Positions 15,858 to 25,520 of a stretch of 64,000 bases of DNA are shown here, one piece after another; position 1 is the stretch's first letter, and each line of letters begins with the position of its first letter. The position numbers and the translations under genes were made by a program. Where the stretch lies: positions 44,181 through 108,180 of the forward strand of contig JAJQIF010000005.1 in the NCBI GenBank assembly GCA_021199355.1. Direction: 5' to 3'. The notes under the pieces were generated by a model. That model had not been told where the DNA came from, searched no databases, and was given only the letters and a program-made list of their open reading frames with translations. This DNA is from Oscillospiraceae bacterium. Lineage in GTDB: Bacteria; Bacillota; Clostridia; Oscillospirales; Ruminococcaceae.

Positions 15858-16200
15858 GGACACAAATGCGGCTTCGCATATGCTTGCGCACTGCGAGCGG
15901 ATTGACAGATATCTTGACCGTTGCAATAGAAGTCTTCAGGAGTTCATGAACAATGAGCTTGTGCAGGACGGAGTCACGATGCAGCTTCTTGCGATGGGTG
16001 AGCTGACGACTCACTTCACTGATGAGTTCAGAACGACCTATGCGGACAGAATCGACTGGCGCAACTTCAAACAGCTCCGCAACGTCTGCGCCCACAGATA
16101 CGGCACCATCGACTATAAGATTATCTGGGACATAGCGACAGATGAGCTTCCCGGGGTGAAGGATTTCTTTGAAGAAATTGCAGAGAAAGCGGATAAATAA
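15847..16200 (+). CDS. hepT: HEPN-domain RNase toxin (HepT-like)
   Basis: 117-residue helical HEPN (DUF86) protein. The RNase motif R-X4-H-X-Y is intact as RNVCAHRY (R78, H83, Y85). In characterised systems this motif cleaves RNA and the nearby Tyr is AMPylated by MntA. ATG-15847 lies within the end of mntA, so translation is coupled. Toxicity is inferred from family and pairing. Confidence 0.88.
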   Translation: MNSKDTNAASHMLAHCERIDRYLDRCNRSLQEFMNNELVQDGVTMQLLAMGELTTHFTDEFRTTYADRIDWRNFKQLRNVCAHRYGTIDYKIIWDIATDELPGVKDFFEEIAEKADK

Positions 16201-16204
16201 GATT

Positions 16205-16462
16205 ATGTATTTACACCTCGGCAACAACGTTTCCGTCTACGAGAAGAACATCATTGCGATAATGGACATCGAGAACGCGTCGACATCGAAGATTACGAAG
16301 GAATATCTTTCGGCGGTCGGGCGGTCGAAGCAGGTCATCTACTGCTCCTACGACATGCCGAAGAGCTTTATCGTAACTTTGGATGATGATCTGACGGAGA
16401 GGGTATATATATCGTCACTGGCAAGCAGGACGCTGATAAAAAGGTTAAATAACGCACATTGA
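16205..16462 (+). CDS. remB: Extracellular matrix regulator RemB-like (DUF370)
   Basis: 85-residue small protein of the RemA/RemB family. In B. subtilis a paralogue sits between recF and gyrB and affects biofilm gene expression. It begins MYLHLGNNVSVYEKNIIAIMD, the family start, and continues RSKQVIYCSYDMPKSFIVT. The ribosome site is weak. Its start is 5 bp after the hepT stop, so it may depend on read-through from that inserted pair. Confidence 0.9.
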   Translation: MYLHLGNNVSVYEKNIIAIMDIENASTSKITKEYLSAVGRSKQVIYCSYDMPKSFIVTLDDDLTERVYISSLASRTLIKRLNNAH

Positions 16463-16467
16463 TATAA

Positions 16468-18444
<1,977 letters not shown>

Positions 18445-18447
<3 letters not shown>

Positions 18448-18582
18448 AACCCCTCCGGCACTTCGTGCCACCTCCCCTTTCAGGGGAGGCTATGACTGCA
18501 TCAATATAACTTTTGAGAGAAAACAAATAGGCTCCCCTGAAAGGGGAGCTGGATGCGCCGAAGGCGCAGACTGAGGGGTTTC
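18445..18582. repeat. Palindromic element R4 after gyrB
   Basis: Begins TAAAACCCCTCCGG at the gyrB stop and ends GACTGAGGGGTTTC. The two stems carry CTCCCCTTTCAGGGGAG, separated by a core with AACTTTTGAGAG. Here the first arm is a hybrid (CCACCTCCCC). Confidence 0.85.
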
Positions 18583-18597
18583 CTGAAAGGAGAAATT

Positions 18598-19212
18598 ATG
18601 TCCGACCAAATCGAAACAACCGAAATCACCCCAACCGAGCCCGCCGAGTATGTCTCTTCCTGCGACACCATTGAGTATGGTTTTGACGAGGAGAGCTGGC
18701 TTGAGGGGTACGATATGTATTACAAATTGTATAGAAGAAAGAGGACGATTTGCTTTGTCGTGCTTTTCTTGGTGCTGGCGGCGCTGTTCGTTCAGCAGGT
18801 CGTATTGGATCCGACCTATGGCGTCGGCTGGACCTGTCTTGCTATATGCCTGGCAATAGCGCTGGTCTATGCTCTTGCGCCGGCTTATGAGAAAAGAAAC
18901 GTCAAGCGTGCCCTTCCTGCCATCGAAAACGACCGACATGTGTTGAAAATCTATCCCGAAAAAATTACCGTCCGTACAATTTTGCCAGAAGATGACGCTC
19001 AGTATTTGGAACCGGACGAGTCCGGAAACCTCATGCCCTACCCCGAAATCCCCGAGACGGTGATTGACCTCACGGATAAGACCCTCAAGACCGCCGAGAC
19101 GGACAAGATGTTCGCGGTCTATACGAAATATACGCAGAGTATTATTCCGAAGGCGGATTTGAGTGAGGAGGAGCTTGAGAGGCTTAAACAATGCGTAATT
19201 CGTAGAGCGTGA
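18598..19212 (+). CDS. Two-TM membrane protein, possibly YcxB-like
   Basis: 204 residues starting MSDQIETTEITP at 18598, with GAAAGGAG 5-6 nt upstream. The longer in-frame Arg-rich extension lies inside the palindromic element and is rejected. An acidic N-terminus precedes a basic segment YKLYRRKRT. Two membrane helices (about 50-67 and 76-93) follow, then a soluble beta-rich domain (HVLKIYPEKITVRTIL, KMFAVYTKYTQSIIPK). This resembles YcxB-like proteins, but the family is uncertain. It separates gyrB from gyrA, which are usually adjacent. Confidence 0.6.
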   Translation: MSDQIETTEITPTEPAEYVSSCDTIEYGFDEESWLEGYDMYYKLYRRKRTICFVVLFLVLAALFVQQVVLDPTYGVGWTCLAICLAIALVYALAPAYEKRNVKRALPAIENDRHVLKIYPEKITVRTILPEDDAQYLEPDESGNLMPYPEIPETVIDLTDKTLKTAETDKMFAVYTKYTQSIIPKADLSEEELERLKQCVIRRA

Positions 19213-19400
19213 ATCGTAATTTTTCTGAGAAATAATCATTTTCCCGACCTCGGGAAAATAGGTGTAAATAGTGGATTTTAGGGTTGTTGGCAGAATAATT
19301 AAACAATAGAGATAATGAATAAATTGCTTGCAAATCAGCACCGACAATTGTCGGCTACGACGACTGGCGTCGTCTCCGCCGATGCGACCCCTACGTGGTC

Positions 19401-19970
19401 GCACCCCTCCACCACCGCACTTCGTGCGGCGGTCCCCCTCCCCTTTCAGGGGAGGCTATAACTGCCTCTTTGTGACTTCTTGAAATAGGAGAGATTTATT
19501 TGTCCCGTAATGAACATTTCACTGGTTACAATTCGAAGCTGAAAAGCAAGGCTCGGAAGCTAAGGAAGAATATGACATCGGAAGAGTCTCACTTATGGTA
19601 TGACTTCCTAAGAAACTATCCGATAAAAGTATATCGTCAGCGGGCTATCGACTATTTTATTGCTGATTTCTATTGTTCTGAGGCAAAACTGATAATTGAA
19701 CTTGATGGAAACCAACATTATACCGAGGATGGTATAATTCAAGATGAGGTCAGGACAGAGTTTCTTGAGAGGTATGGGTTAGAAGTTCTGCGATTCACTA
19801 ACGAAGATGTAAAGTACAGATTTGAAAGCGTATGCGACGCAATAGATCAGGTAATTAAAGAGAGAGCAAAGAAATAGCCATTCTTTCTCATAAACCTATG
19901 AAAGAGGCGGTAAAAGCCTCCCCCGAAGGGGGAGGGGGACCGCCGGCGAAGCCGGTGGTGGAGGGGTGGA
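19401..19970. mobile_element. Palindromic element R5 split around a DUF559 nuclease gene
   Basis: The left half (19401-19458) is a B arm: CACCCCTCCACCACC, a hairpin, then TCCCCCTCCCCTTTCAGG. The right half (19915-19970) is its inverse, with CCCCCGAAGGGGG instead of the usual stem. Core-like sequence (GACTTCTTGAAATAG) borders the gene on the left and CTATGAAAGAGGCGG borders it on the right. The nuclease gene thus occupies the core of a complete element. Two more short hairpins (GGAAGTTTTGC..., GCAGTTGCC...) follow at 19968-20013. Confidence 0.7.
19500..19877 (+). CDS. DUF559 (Vsr-like) endonuclease-domain protein
   Basis: 125-residue protein of the DUF559 family, related to the very-short-patch-repair endonuclease fold. 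The N-terminal basic helix SKARKLRKNMTSEESHLWY precedes the core RQRAIDYFIADFYC (D56) and LIIELDGNQHY (E67, D69, H73), the likely metal and catalytic residues. It ends VLRFTNEDV. It starts at TTG-19500, with GGAGAG upstream. It lies between two inverted arms of a palindromic element that is dispersed through the window, suggesting the gene travels with or mobilises that element. The substrate is unknown. Confidence 0.85.
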   Translation: MSRNEHFTGYNSKLKSKARKLRKNMTSEESHLWYDFLRNYPIKVYRQRAIDYFIADFYCSEAKLIIELDGNQHYTEDGIIQDEVRTEFLERYGLEVLRFTNEDVKYRFESVCDAIDQVIKERAKK

Positions 19971-20070
19971 AGTTTTGCAAAGCAAAACTTCCGCAGTTGC
20001 CAAAGGCAACTGCCATTCTAGTGAAGATTAACTACAATCAATATAAATCAATTCGAAAGCGAGAAAAAAC

Positions 20071-22662
20071 ATGTTAGCAGAGGATAAAAAGGTTATACTT
20101 ACGGAGATTAACGATGAGATGAAGTCGTCGTTTATGGCGTATTCGATGTCGGTTATCATCCAGCGTGCGTTGCCGGATGTCCGGGACGGGCTGAAGCCGG
20201 TCCACCGCCGAATTCTTTACACCATGTACGAGGACGGTCTGACGCCCGACAAGAAGTACCTCAAGTGCGCGACAACCGTCGGCGACTGCTTGGGTCGATA
20301 TCACCCGCACGGCGACTCGTCGGTCTACGACGCTATGGTCAGGCTGGCGCAGAGCTTTTCGATGAGGTATCCCCTCGTTGACGGTCACGGTAACTTCGGT
20401 TCAGTCGACGGCGACCCGCCTGCGGCTTACCGTTATACAGAGTCGAAAATGGCGAAAATCGCCGTCCACATGCTCACCGACATCGACAAGGACACCGTCG
20501 ACTGGCAGCCGAACTTCGACGATAGACTCAAAGAGCCGGTTGTGCTCCCCTCGCGGTTCCCAAATATACTCGTGAACGGCTCTGTCGGCATCGCCGTCGG
20601 TATGGCGACGAATATCCCGCCGCATAATCTTCGCGAAGTCATCGACGGCGTCAAATTAGTGGCGCAAAATCCCGACTGCACCCTCGACGAGCTGATGGAG
20701 GTCATCAAGGGTCCCGACTTCCCGACCGGCGGCATCATCATGGGCAAAGCCGGAATCCGTGCGGCTTATGCCACCGGCAGGGCGAAGATTACCCTCCGTT
20801 CCAAGACCGAGATTGAGGAAGTAAACGGCAGACAGGCGATAGTCGTCACCGAGATCCCCTACATGGTCAACAAGGCTCGCCTGATTGAAAATATAGCGCA
20901 ACTGGTAAAAGACAAGCGTGTCGACGGCATTCACTACATAAGAGATGAATCCGACCGCACCGGCATGCGTATCGTTATCGAGCTCAAGAAGGACGCGAAC
21001 CCGCAGATAGTCCTCAACAAGCTCTTCACCTACACCCAGCTTCAGGACACCGTCGGCGTCATCATGCTGGCGCTCGTGGACGGCGTGCCGAAGGTTCTCA
21101 CGCTCAAGCAGATTCTTGAGGAATACCTCGACTTCCAGACTGAGGTCATCGTCCGCAGAACCAAGTATGATTTGAAGAAGACCCGTGAGCGCGAGCATAT
21201 ATTGAAAGGTCTCGTCATCGCACTCGACTTCATCGACGAAGTATTGCAGATTATCCGCTCGTCCCAGACTGCGGCGGAGGCTAAGAGCAGACTTATCGAG
21301 AGATTCGGCTTGAGCGAAATTCAGGCGGAATATATCGCGAACCTCCGCATTATCCAGCTCACCGGCATGGAGCGCCAGAAGATTTACGACGAGCTCGACG
21401 CAATCGAAGCCAAGATAAAGGATTTTGAGGACATCCTTGCGAACCACCAGAGAGTTCTTGACATAATCGTTTCCGAGTCGGAGGAAATCGCCGCGAAGTT
21501 CGGCGACGACAGAAGAACCGAAATCCAGATGGTCAGCGGCGAGGATGACATCGAGGATTTGATTCCGGAAGACACGAACGTTGTTGCTCTGACAGCCGGC
21601 GGCTATATCAAGCGCACAAGCTCATCCGAATACAACGTCCAGAAGCGCGGCGGAAGAGGCGTCAGCGGCATGAAGCAGAGGGAGGAGGACTTCGTCTCCC
21701 AGATGCTCGTCTGCTCGACCCACGACAACATCCTCTTCATCACCGACAAGGGCATCATGTATAAGCTCAAGACCTTCGAGCTCGCCGAGGGCGGAAAGAG
21801 CTCGCGTGGCACGAACATCGTCAACATCCTGCCGATTACTCCGGGCGAGGACAAAATCGCCGCAATGCTCCAGTGCGAGGACTTCGGCGACGACAAGTAT
21901 GTCACGATGGTCACCCGCAACGGCAAGATCAAGCGCACCCACCTGTCAAAATACCAGAATGTCCGCAAGTCCGGGCTTATCGCAATCGGTCTTGACGAGG
22001 GCGACGAAATCCGCGGCGTTCTCATGACCAACGGGCACGACGACCTTATGGTCGCGACCCGCAACGGCATGGTTATCCGGTTTAACGAGGAGAAGCTCAG
22101 AGCTATGTCCCGCTCGGCTCACGGCGTCCGGGCAATCAAGCTCCGCGAAGGCGACGAGGTTGTTTCCCTTCAGACCGTCCGAGACGACTGCGACATCCTC
22201 ACCATTACCGACAAGGGCTACGGCAGACGCGTTCGCAACGACGCTTACCGTCTCCAGAACCGTGGCGGCTACGGAATCAAGGGCTATAAGGTCACCGACG
22301 AGAAGGGGCACGTCTGCGGAATCAGATCCGTTCGTGAGGACGAGGATGTAATTCTCATCTCGACCGACGGCGTCATCATCCGTGTTCGTGCCGCCGACAT
22401 CAGCGTTATGGGTCGTTACTCGACCGGTGTCACGATTATGAGAACGAAGGACGCTCCCGACCGCTATGTCGCCGCCTTCACCACCGCCGAGCACGACGAA
22501 GAAGCCGTGACCGAAGAGGTCGAACAGCTCTCCGAAGAGGAGCTCTTAGCCCTCGCCACCGAGGAAGCCCAGCAGGAAGCCCAAGAGGAAGAAGAACTCC
22601 GGGCACAGGCTGAATCCGAGGAAGAATCCGAGGAAACTGAGAAAGACGAAAGCGAAGAGTAA
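20071..22662 (+). CDS. gyrA: DNA gyrase subunit A
   Basis: Breakage-reunion subunit of gyrase. It has 863 residues. [26 protein letters not shown] occurs near the N-terminus, the catalytic tyrosine is in [10 protein letters not shown], and the coiled-coil region contains [15 protein letters not shown]. The C-terminal beta-pinwheel has the GyrA box [11 protein letters not shown]. It ends in a strongly acidic tail of about 50 residues, rich in Glu. No clear promoter is seen directly upstream, where the repeat-flanked DUF559 gene sits. Confidence 0.97.
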   Translation: MLAEDKKVILTEINDEMKSSFMAYSMSVIIQRALPDVRDGLKPVHRRILYTMYEDGLTPDKKYLKCATTVGDCLGRYHPHGDSSVYDAMVRLAQSFSMRYPLVDGHGNFGSVDGDPPAAYRYTESKMAKIAVHMLTDIDKDTVDWQPNFDDRLKEPVVLPSRFPNILVNGSVGIAVGMATNIPPHNLREVIDGVKLVAQNPDCTLDELMEVIKGPDFPTGGIIMGKAGIRAAYATGRAKITLRSKTEIEEVNGRQAIVVTEIPYMVNKARLIENIAQLVKDKRVDGIHYIRDESDRTGMRIVIELKKDANPQIVLNKLFTYTQLQDTVGVIMLALVDGVPKVLTLKQILEEYLDFQTEVIVRRTKYDLKKTREREHILKGLVIALDFIDEVLQIIRSSQTAAEAKSRLIERFGLSEIQAEYIANLRIIQLTGMERQKIYDELDAIEAKIKDFEDILANHQRVLDIIVSESEEIAAKFGDDRRTEIQMVSGEDDIEDLIPEDTNVVALTAGGYIKRTSSSEYNVQKRGGRGVSGMKQREEDFVSQMLVCSTHDNILFITDKGIMYKLKTFELAEGGKSSRGTNIVNILPITPGEDKIAAMLQCEDFGDDKYVTMVTRNGKIKRTHLSKYQNVRKSGLIAIGLDEGDEIRGVLMTNGHDDLMVATRNGMVIRFNEEKLRAMSRSAHGVRAIKLREGDEVVSLQTVRDDCDILTITDKGYGRRVRNDAYRLQNRGGYGIKGYKVTDEKGHVCGIRSVREDEDVILISTDGVIIRVRAADISVMGRYSTGVTIMRTKDAPDRYVAAFTTAEHDEEAVTEEVEQLSEEELLALATEEAQQEAQEEEELRAQAESEEESEETEKDESEE

Positions 22663-22679
22663 AACAGAATAAATAAAGA

Positions 22680-22706
22680 AAGAGTCGGCACTGCCGGCTC
22701 TTTTTA
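22680..22706 (+). terminator. Terminator after gyrA
   Basis: Stem AGAGTCGGC, loop ACT, GCCGGCTCT and five T, 17 bp after the gyrA stop. Confidence 0.85.
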
Positions 22707-22715
22707 ATTATTGTA

Positions 22716-22744
22716 TTGACAAGAAATGAAACGTGTGTTATAAT
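22716..22744 (+). promoter_or_regulatory. Promoter of small-toxin locus 1
   Basis: Exact TTGACA, 17-bp spacer, TATAAT. The predicted mRNA starts near 22751 with a leader of about 42 nt. The leader holds TGAGAGGTGGTCGCTC, a segment partly repeated downstream in the antisense region, ahead of the AAGGGGGTG ribosome site. Confidence 0.85.
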
Positions 22745-22792
22745 GTGTGTGATGAGAGGTGGTCGCTCTTACCTGAAAAGGGGGTGACGCTG

Positions 22793-22888
22793 ATGGAAAT
22801 TGAAATTATCTCGGTAATTTTAGCGGTCTTAGCTCTGCTGATGACAGCTTTTTCTATCGGTTACACCGTAGGCTCACACCGAAAATAG
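22793..22888 (+). CDS. Small hydrophobic peptide, putative type I toxin (locus 1)
   Basis: 31-residue peptide, too short for routine ORF calling. It begins MEIEIISVILAVLALLM, continues as one membrane helix and ends GYTVGSHRK. AAGGGGGTG lies 7 nt before ATG. Its paralogue at 55838 differs at a few positions (ISIILDV, TIGYTIGSHRK). Two more distant relatives at 49999 and 58347 share the GY-x-x-G-x-x-R-K tail. The architecture (consensus promoter, long leader, opposing promoter, shared hairpin) matches type I toxin genes such as fst, txpA and bsrG. Membrane-damaging activity is inferred. Confidence 0.75.
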   Translation: MEIEIISVILAVLALLMTAFSIGYTVGSHRK

Positions 22889-22893
22889 AATAA

Positions 22894-22922
22894 ACCGCAC
22901 CTGATTTGCTATCAAGTGCGGT
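22894..22922. terminator. Shared bidirectional hairpin of locus 1
   Basis: ACCGCACCTGAT, loop, ATCAAGTGCGGT, one mismatch. It lies between the convergent toxin and antisense transcripts and can end both. The T-runs are short. Confidence 0.65.
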
Positions 22923-22992
22923 CATAATCGTAAGACACATAGTTTTGTGAGAGTGACCGTTACCTGAATTGCCGTTCAGGTAACCTCTCATC
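22894..22992 (-). ncRNA. Antisense antitoxin RNA of locus 1, with its promoter at 22999-23027
   Basis: Minus-strand TTGACA-N17-TATAAT (22999-23027) starts an RNA near 22992. Its 5' end folds GTTACCTGAA / TTCAGGTAAC. It runs to the hairpin ACCGCACCTGAT / ATCAAGTGCGGT (22894-22922), shared with the toxin mRNA end. The DNA segment 22948-22968 (TGAGAGTGACCGTTACCTGA) partly repeats the toxin leader at 22753-22777 in direct orientation. The antisense RNA is therefore complementary both to the mRNA 3' end and, imperfectly, to the leader, as in the par (Fst/RNAII) locus. Confidence 0.65.
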
Positions 22993-23053
22993 ATCTTTAT
23001 TATACCCCGAAAAAGCTATCCTGTCAATAGCTTTTTTAATATCATTTTCCGCA

Positions 23054-23085
23054 AAAAAATACCGCCCATGTGGACGGTATTTTTT
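23054..23085. terminator. Bidirectional terminator after the lipoprotein gene
   Basis: AAAAAATACCGCCC, loop, GGACGGTATTTTTT, with A-run and T-run on either side. It ends the minus-strand lipoprotein gene and insulates toxin locus 1. Confidence 0.8.
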
Positions 23086-23104
23086 ATTTGCTTTGTCTTG
23101 TGGA

Positions 23105-23461
23105 TTACTCTGCGTTCGGTCCGTAGTAAACGGTTGCGGAGTCGAGATCCTGCATTGCATCCATGGTGGAGTCGTAAACGAACTCTACGGTGCTGCCTTC
23201 GGTGGTGGTGAAGGTGATGATGCTGGAAACGCCGGACTCGTTCTGCTCGAGAACGTAGGTGCCCTCATAAGAGTTGGTGTCGTTCATGGTGTTGTACATC
23301 TTCATTGTTCCGCTTTCGCCGTCATATTCGCCGACCTCAACAACCAAGGTTCCTGAAGTGTCGGTATAGGTGCCGACGTTCGGCTCAACGATGGTGCCGC
23401 ATGCAGTGAAGCAGCAAACTACCATGACCATTACGAGTGCTACAGAAATTATTTTCTTCAT
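23105..23461 (-). CDS. Small secreted lipoprotein of unknown function
   Basis: 118 residues. A lipoprotein signal peptide MKKIISVALVMVMVVCCFTAC ends in lipobox FTAC. The roughly 95-residue mature part (TYTDTSGTLVVEVGEYDG, YEGTYVLEQNESGV) looks like a small beta-rich domain. It has its own consensus promoter and terminator. I do not recognise the family. Confidence 0.75.
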   Translation of the reverse strand: MKKIISVALVMVMVVCCFTACGTIVEPNVGTYTDTSGTLVVEVGEYDGESGTMKMYNTMNDTNSYEGTYVLEQNESGVSSIITFTTTEGSTVEFVYDSTMDAMQDLDSATVYYGPNAE

Positions 23462-23532
23462 GTAACTTATCCCCCGATAAAATTTATTTTAGTCAATACG
23501 GCGACTTAACACCGCTATAACTATGCTCCTAT

Positions 23533-23561
23533 ATTATACCTCGAAAAAATCATCCTGTCAA
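23533..23561 (-). promoter_or_regulatory. Promoter of the lipoprotein gene
   Basis: Minus-strand TTGACA, 17-bp spacer, TATAAT, about 70 bp before the start codon. Confidence 0.8.
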
Positions 23562-23666
23562 CCACAAAATAAAAAGATAACAATAAGATTGTGCGATTTG
23601 CACCAAAAACAGCGCCTCAATATATGCAATTTGCCCAAAAACCGGTCGGAATTCGTTGGATTTATC

Positions 23667-24116
23667 CTATAGTTGCTTGAGTCGAGGCTCCGAATCCGCA
23701 TCAAAGGACTTGATTGCGAAGTATTGGATGATGACCTTCCGGGTTATGATGCCGATGAACGTCCCCATGTCGTCGACGACCGGCACAAAATTCTGGTTCA
23801 TGGCGAGTTCAATTAATTCCTCCATCGACGCCGTAATCCTGACTGCGCTGTAGCGGTCGGTTTTGAGAATGTCCCGAAGTCTTAAGTCCTCGGCGTCATA
23901 AATCGACACGCCGTCGGTATCCTCGATAGATTCGTCGAGCATGTACCAGAGGAAATCCCCCTCCGTCACGGTCGAGACATATTTGCCGTCCCGGGAGATG
24001 ACCGGGATGGACGAATACCCATGCCGCTTCATCTTCTCAAGCGACTGGCGTATAGAGTAGTCGTCATATAGATAGGCGACGTCTTTTTTTAATGTTAAGA
24101 AAAATGCTATGTTCAT
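23667..24116 (-). CDS. Tandem CBS-domain protein
   Basis: 149 residues made of two CBS motifs, the first with MKRHGYSSIPVISRDGKYVSTVTEGDFL and the second with AMNQNFVPVVDDMGTFIGIITR. CBS pairs usually bind adenine nucleotides. No other domain is fused, so the partner is unknown. Its ribosome site is the GGAGGGG at the end of palindromic element R6, 8 nt before ATG-24116. It lies downstream of, and is probably co-transcribed with, the VanY-type peptidase gene. Confidence 0.88.
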   Translation of the reverse strand: MNIAFFLTLKKDVAYLYDDYSIRQSLEKMKRHGYSSIPVISRDGKYVSTVTEGDFLWYMLDESIEDTDGVSIYDAEDLRLRDILKTDRYSAVRITASMEELIELAMNQNFVPVVDDMGTFIGIITRKVIIQYFAIKSFDADSEPRLKQL

Positions 24117-24121
24117 GGTGG

Positions 24122-24264
24122 AAACCCCTCCACCACCGGCGTTGCCGGCGGTCCCCCTCCCCTTTCAGGGGAGGCTTATTTTCGTTCTGTCAAAAGTTTG
24201 TACAGGGCACCTATAGGCTCCCCTGAAAGGGAAGCTGGCGCGCGAAGCGCGACTGAGGGGTTTA
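24122..24264. repeat. Palindromic element R6 (B arm + A arm)
   Basis: Ends AAACCCCTCCACCACC and GACTGAGGGGTTTA. The TTTA end makes the TAA stop of the peptidase gene. The other end, read on the minus strand, supplies GGTGGAGGGG as ribosome site for the CBS gene. The core contains TCAAAAGTTTGTA. Confidence 0.87.
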
Positions 24265-25350
24265 CTCGGTTACCCCCAAGTATTCCTCAAGACACAATCC
24301 ACTTGCCTGAATATCCGCGGCGTATTTGACGCCTACAAAGCGGTAGTGCCACGGTTCGTAGATGAAGCCGGTGATGTCTTCCTTGCCCGAAGCGTATCTC
24401 ATGATGAAGCCGTATTCGGCGGCGTGCTCCTGAAGCCAGGCGAACTCCTCGGTGTCCTCGAATCCCGTGTAGGTGTCCCAGTCGTTTTCCGTGATGATGT
24501 CGACCGCCAGACCTGCGTTGTGCTCCGAGCCTCCTGCGGGGGCGATGTTTATCGCCGTGTCGGCATATGCCTCTTCATAGGTCATGCCGTCGTCGTCCAT
24601 ACGGGATTGAACGTTTCTGTCGAAAAGCTTCTGCTGATAGGCAACAGTTCTGTAAGCCGAAAGCACCTTGAGATTAATTCCGTCAGCCGCGGCGGCTTCA
24701 ATCATCAGCTTGCAGTAGTATGCGGCGGTCTTCTCCATCTCGTAGCTTCCCTGGACATAGTCGGTCTCGATCTTATAGTCGTCCGGCAGGAGATGGGTCT
24801 TGTTGACGAGGATCAAGTAGTCCTCTTCGCTCTGGAAGTAGTACTCGTCATCACTTTCGACATCCGTATAATCATCCTCCGTGATGACCTCTTCCTCTCT
24901 TAAGTACTCGCCATAGACATAGGCGACGGTGCCGTCATAGTCAATCCGATACCAGCCGTTCGAAAGCTCGCCAGTGACGGTTACTGCGTCCCCGACCATA
25001 AGCTGTCCCAAGGCTTCATATTCAGCGTCGGGACCCTCGCGAACGTTCAGCGGGTCGGTGGCGTACATGGTGAGCGAAACCTCGGTGAGTTCAACGCCCA
25101 TGGCATCGCTCGTGGTTTCTTCTTCTGTGGGTTCTTCTTCGTCAGATTTGACACTGCCGGTGTCTTCTGCGATTTCGGTCTCTTCGGGAGCGGCGGTGAC
25201 CTCTTCCTCGGAAGTGACCGGCTCTTCGGTTACAATCGGTTCAGCAGTGATATCCCTCGAACTGAGCACCTCGTCGTTCGCCTCATTCGAGCACCCGACA
25301 AGCGAAATCAAAAGTATTGCCGCAATGGTGGCGGCGACTAATCTCTTCAT
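24262..25350 (-). CDS. VanY-type D-alanyl-D-alanine carboxypeptidase lipoprotein with SH3 domain
   Basis: Cell-surface M15B zinc peptidase trimming D-Ala from peptidoglycan. 362 residues from ATG-25350, 10 nt after GAGAGG; an ATG three codons earlier is too close. The lipoprotein signal is MKRLVAATIAAILLISLVGC. An acidic Thr/Glu linker (about 25-85) leads to a bacterial SH3 domain (about 95-155, DPLNVREGPDAEYEALGQL). The peptidase domain has LSAYRTVAYQQKLF, the zinc motif GGSEHNAGLAVDI and EPWHYRFVG. The stop codon is repeat-derived. Confidence 0.9.
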   Translation of the reverse strand: MKRLVAATIAAILLISLVGCSNEANDEVLSSRDITAEPIVTEEPVTSEEEVTAAPEETEIAEDTGSVKSDEEEPTEEETTSDAMGVELTEVSLTMYATDPLNVREGPDAEYEALGQLMVGDAVTVTGELSNGWYRIDYDGTVAYVYGEYLREEEVITEDDYTDVESDDEYYFQSEEDYLILVNKTHLLPDDYKIETDYVQGSYEMEKTAAYYCKLMIEAAAADGINLKVLSAYRTVAYQQKLFDRNVQSRMDDDGMTYEEAYADTAINIAPAGGSEHNAGLAVDIITENDWDTYTGFEDTEEFAWLQEHAAEYGFIMRYASGKEDITGFIYEPWHYRFVGVKYAADIQASGLCLEEYLGVTE

Positions 25351-25400
25351 GTTAATCATGCCTCTCTATATTACTGTGATAAGTTCCAGATTATGCTATC

Positions 25401-25429
25401 ATTATACCACGCCCGAGCTCACTTGTCCA
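25401..25429 (-). promoter_or_regulatory. Promoter of the VanY-type gene
   Basis: Minus-strand TGGACA, 17-bp spacer, TATAAT. Confidence 0.7.
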
Positions 25430-25520
25430 TAACTTAGGTTAAATCTTAATGAAATTGTAACCGATTCGACAAGATTCTTGGGAGGGTGGGTGTAGAGTGA
25501 TGGTGAAAGGATGTGCTCAA

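Noticed and set aside
18553..18597. Arg-rich N-terminus for the membrane protein after gyrB
   Set aside because: This stretch is palindromic element R4 sequence. The ATG at 18598 has a proper ribosome site.
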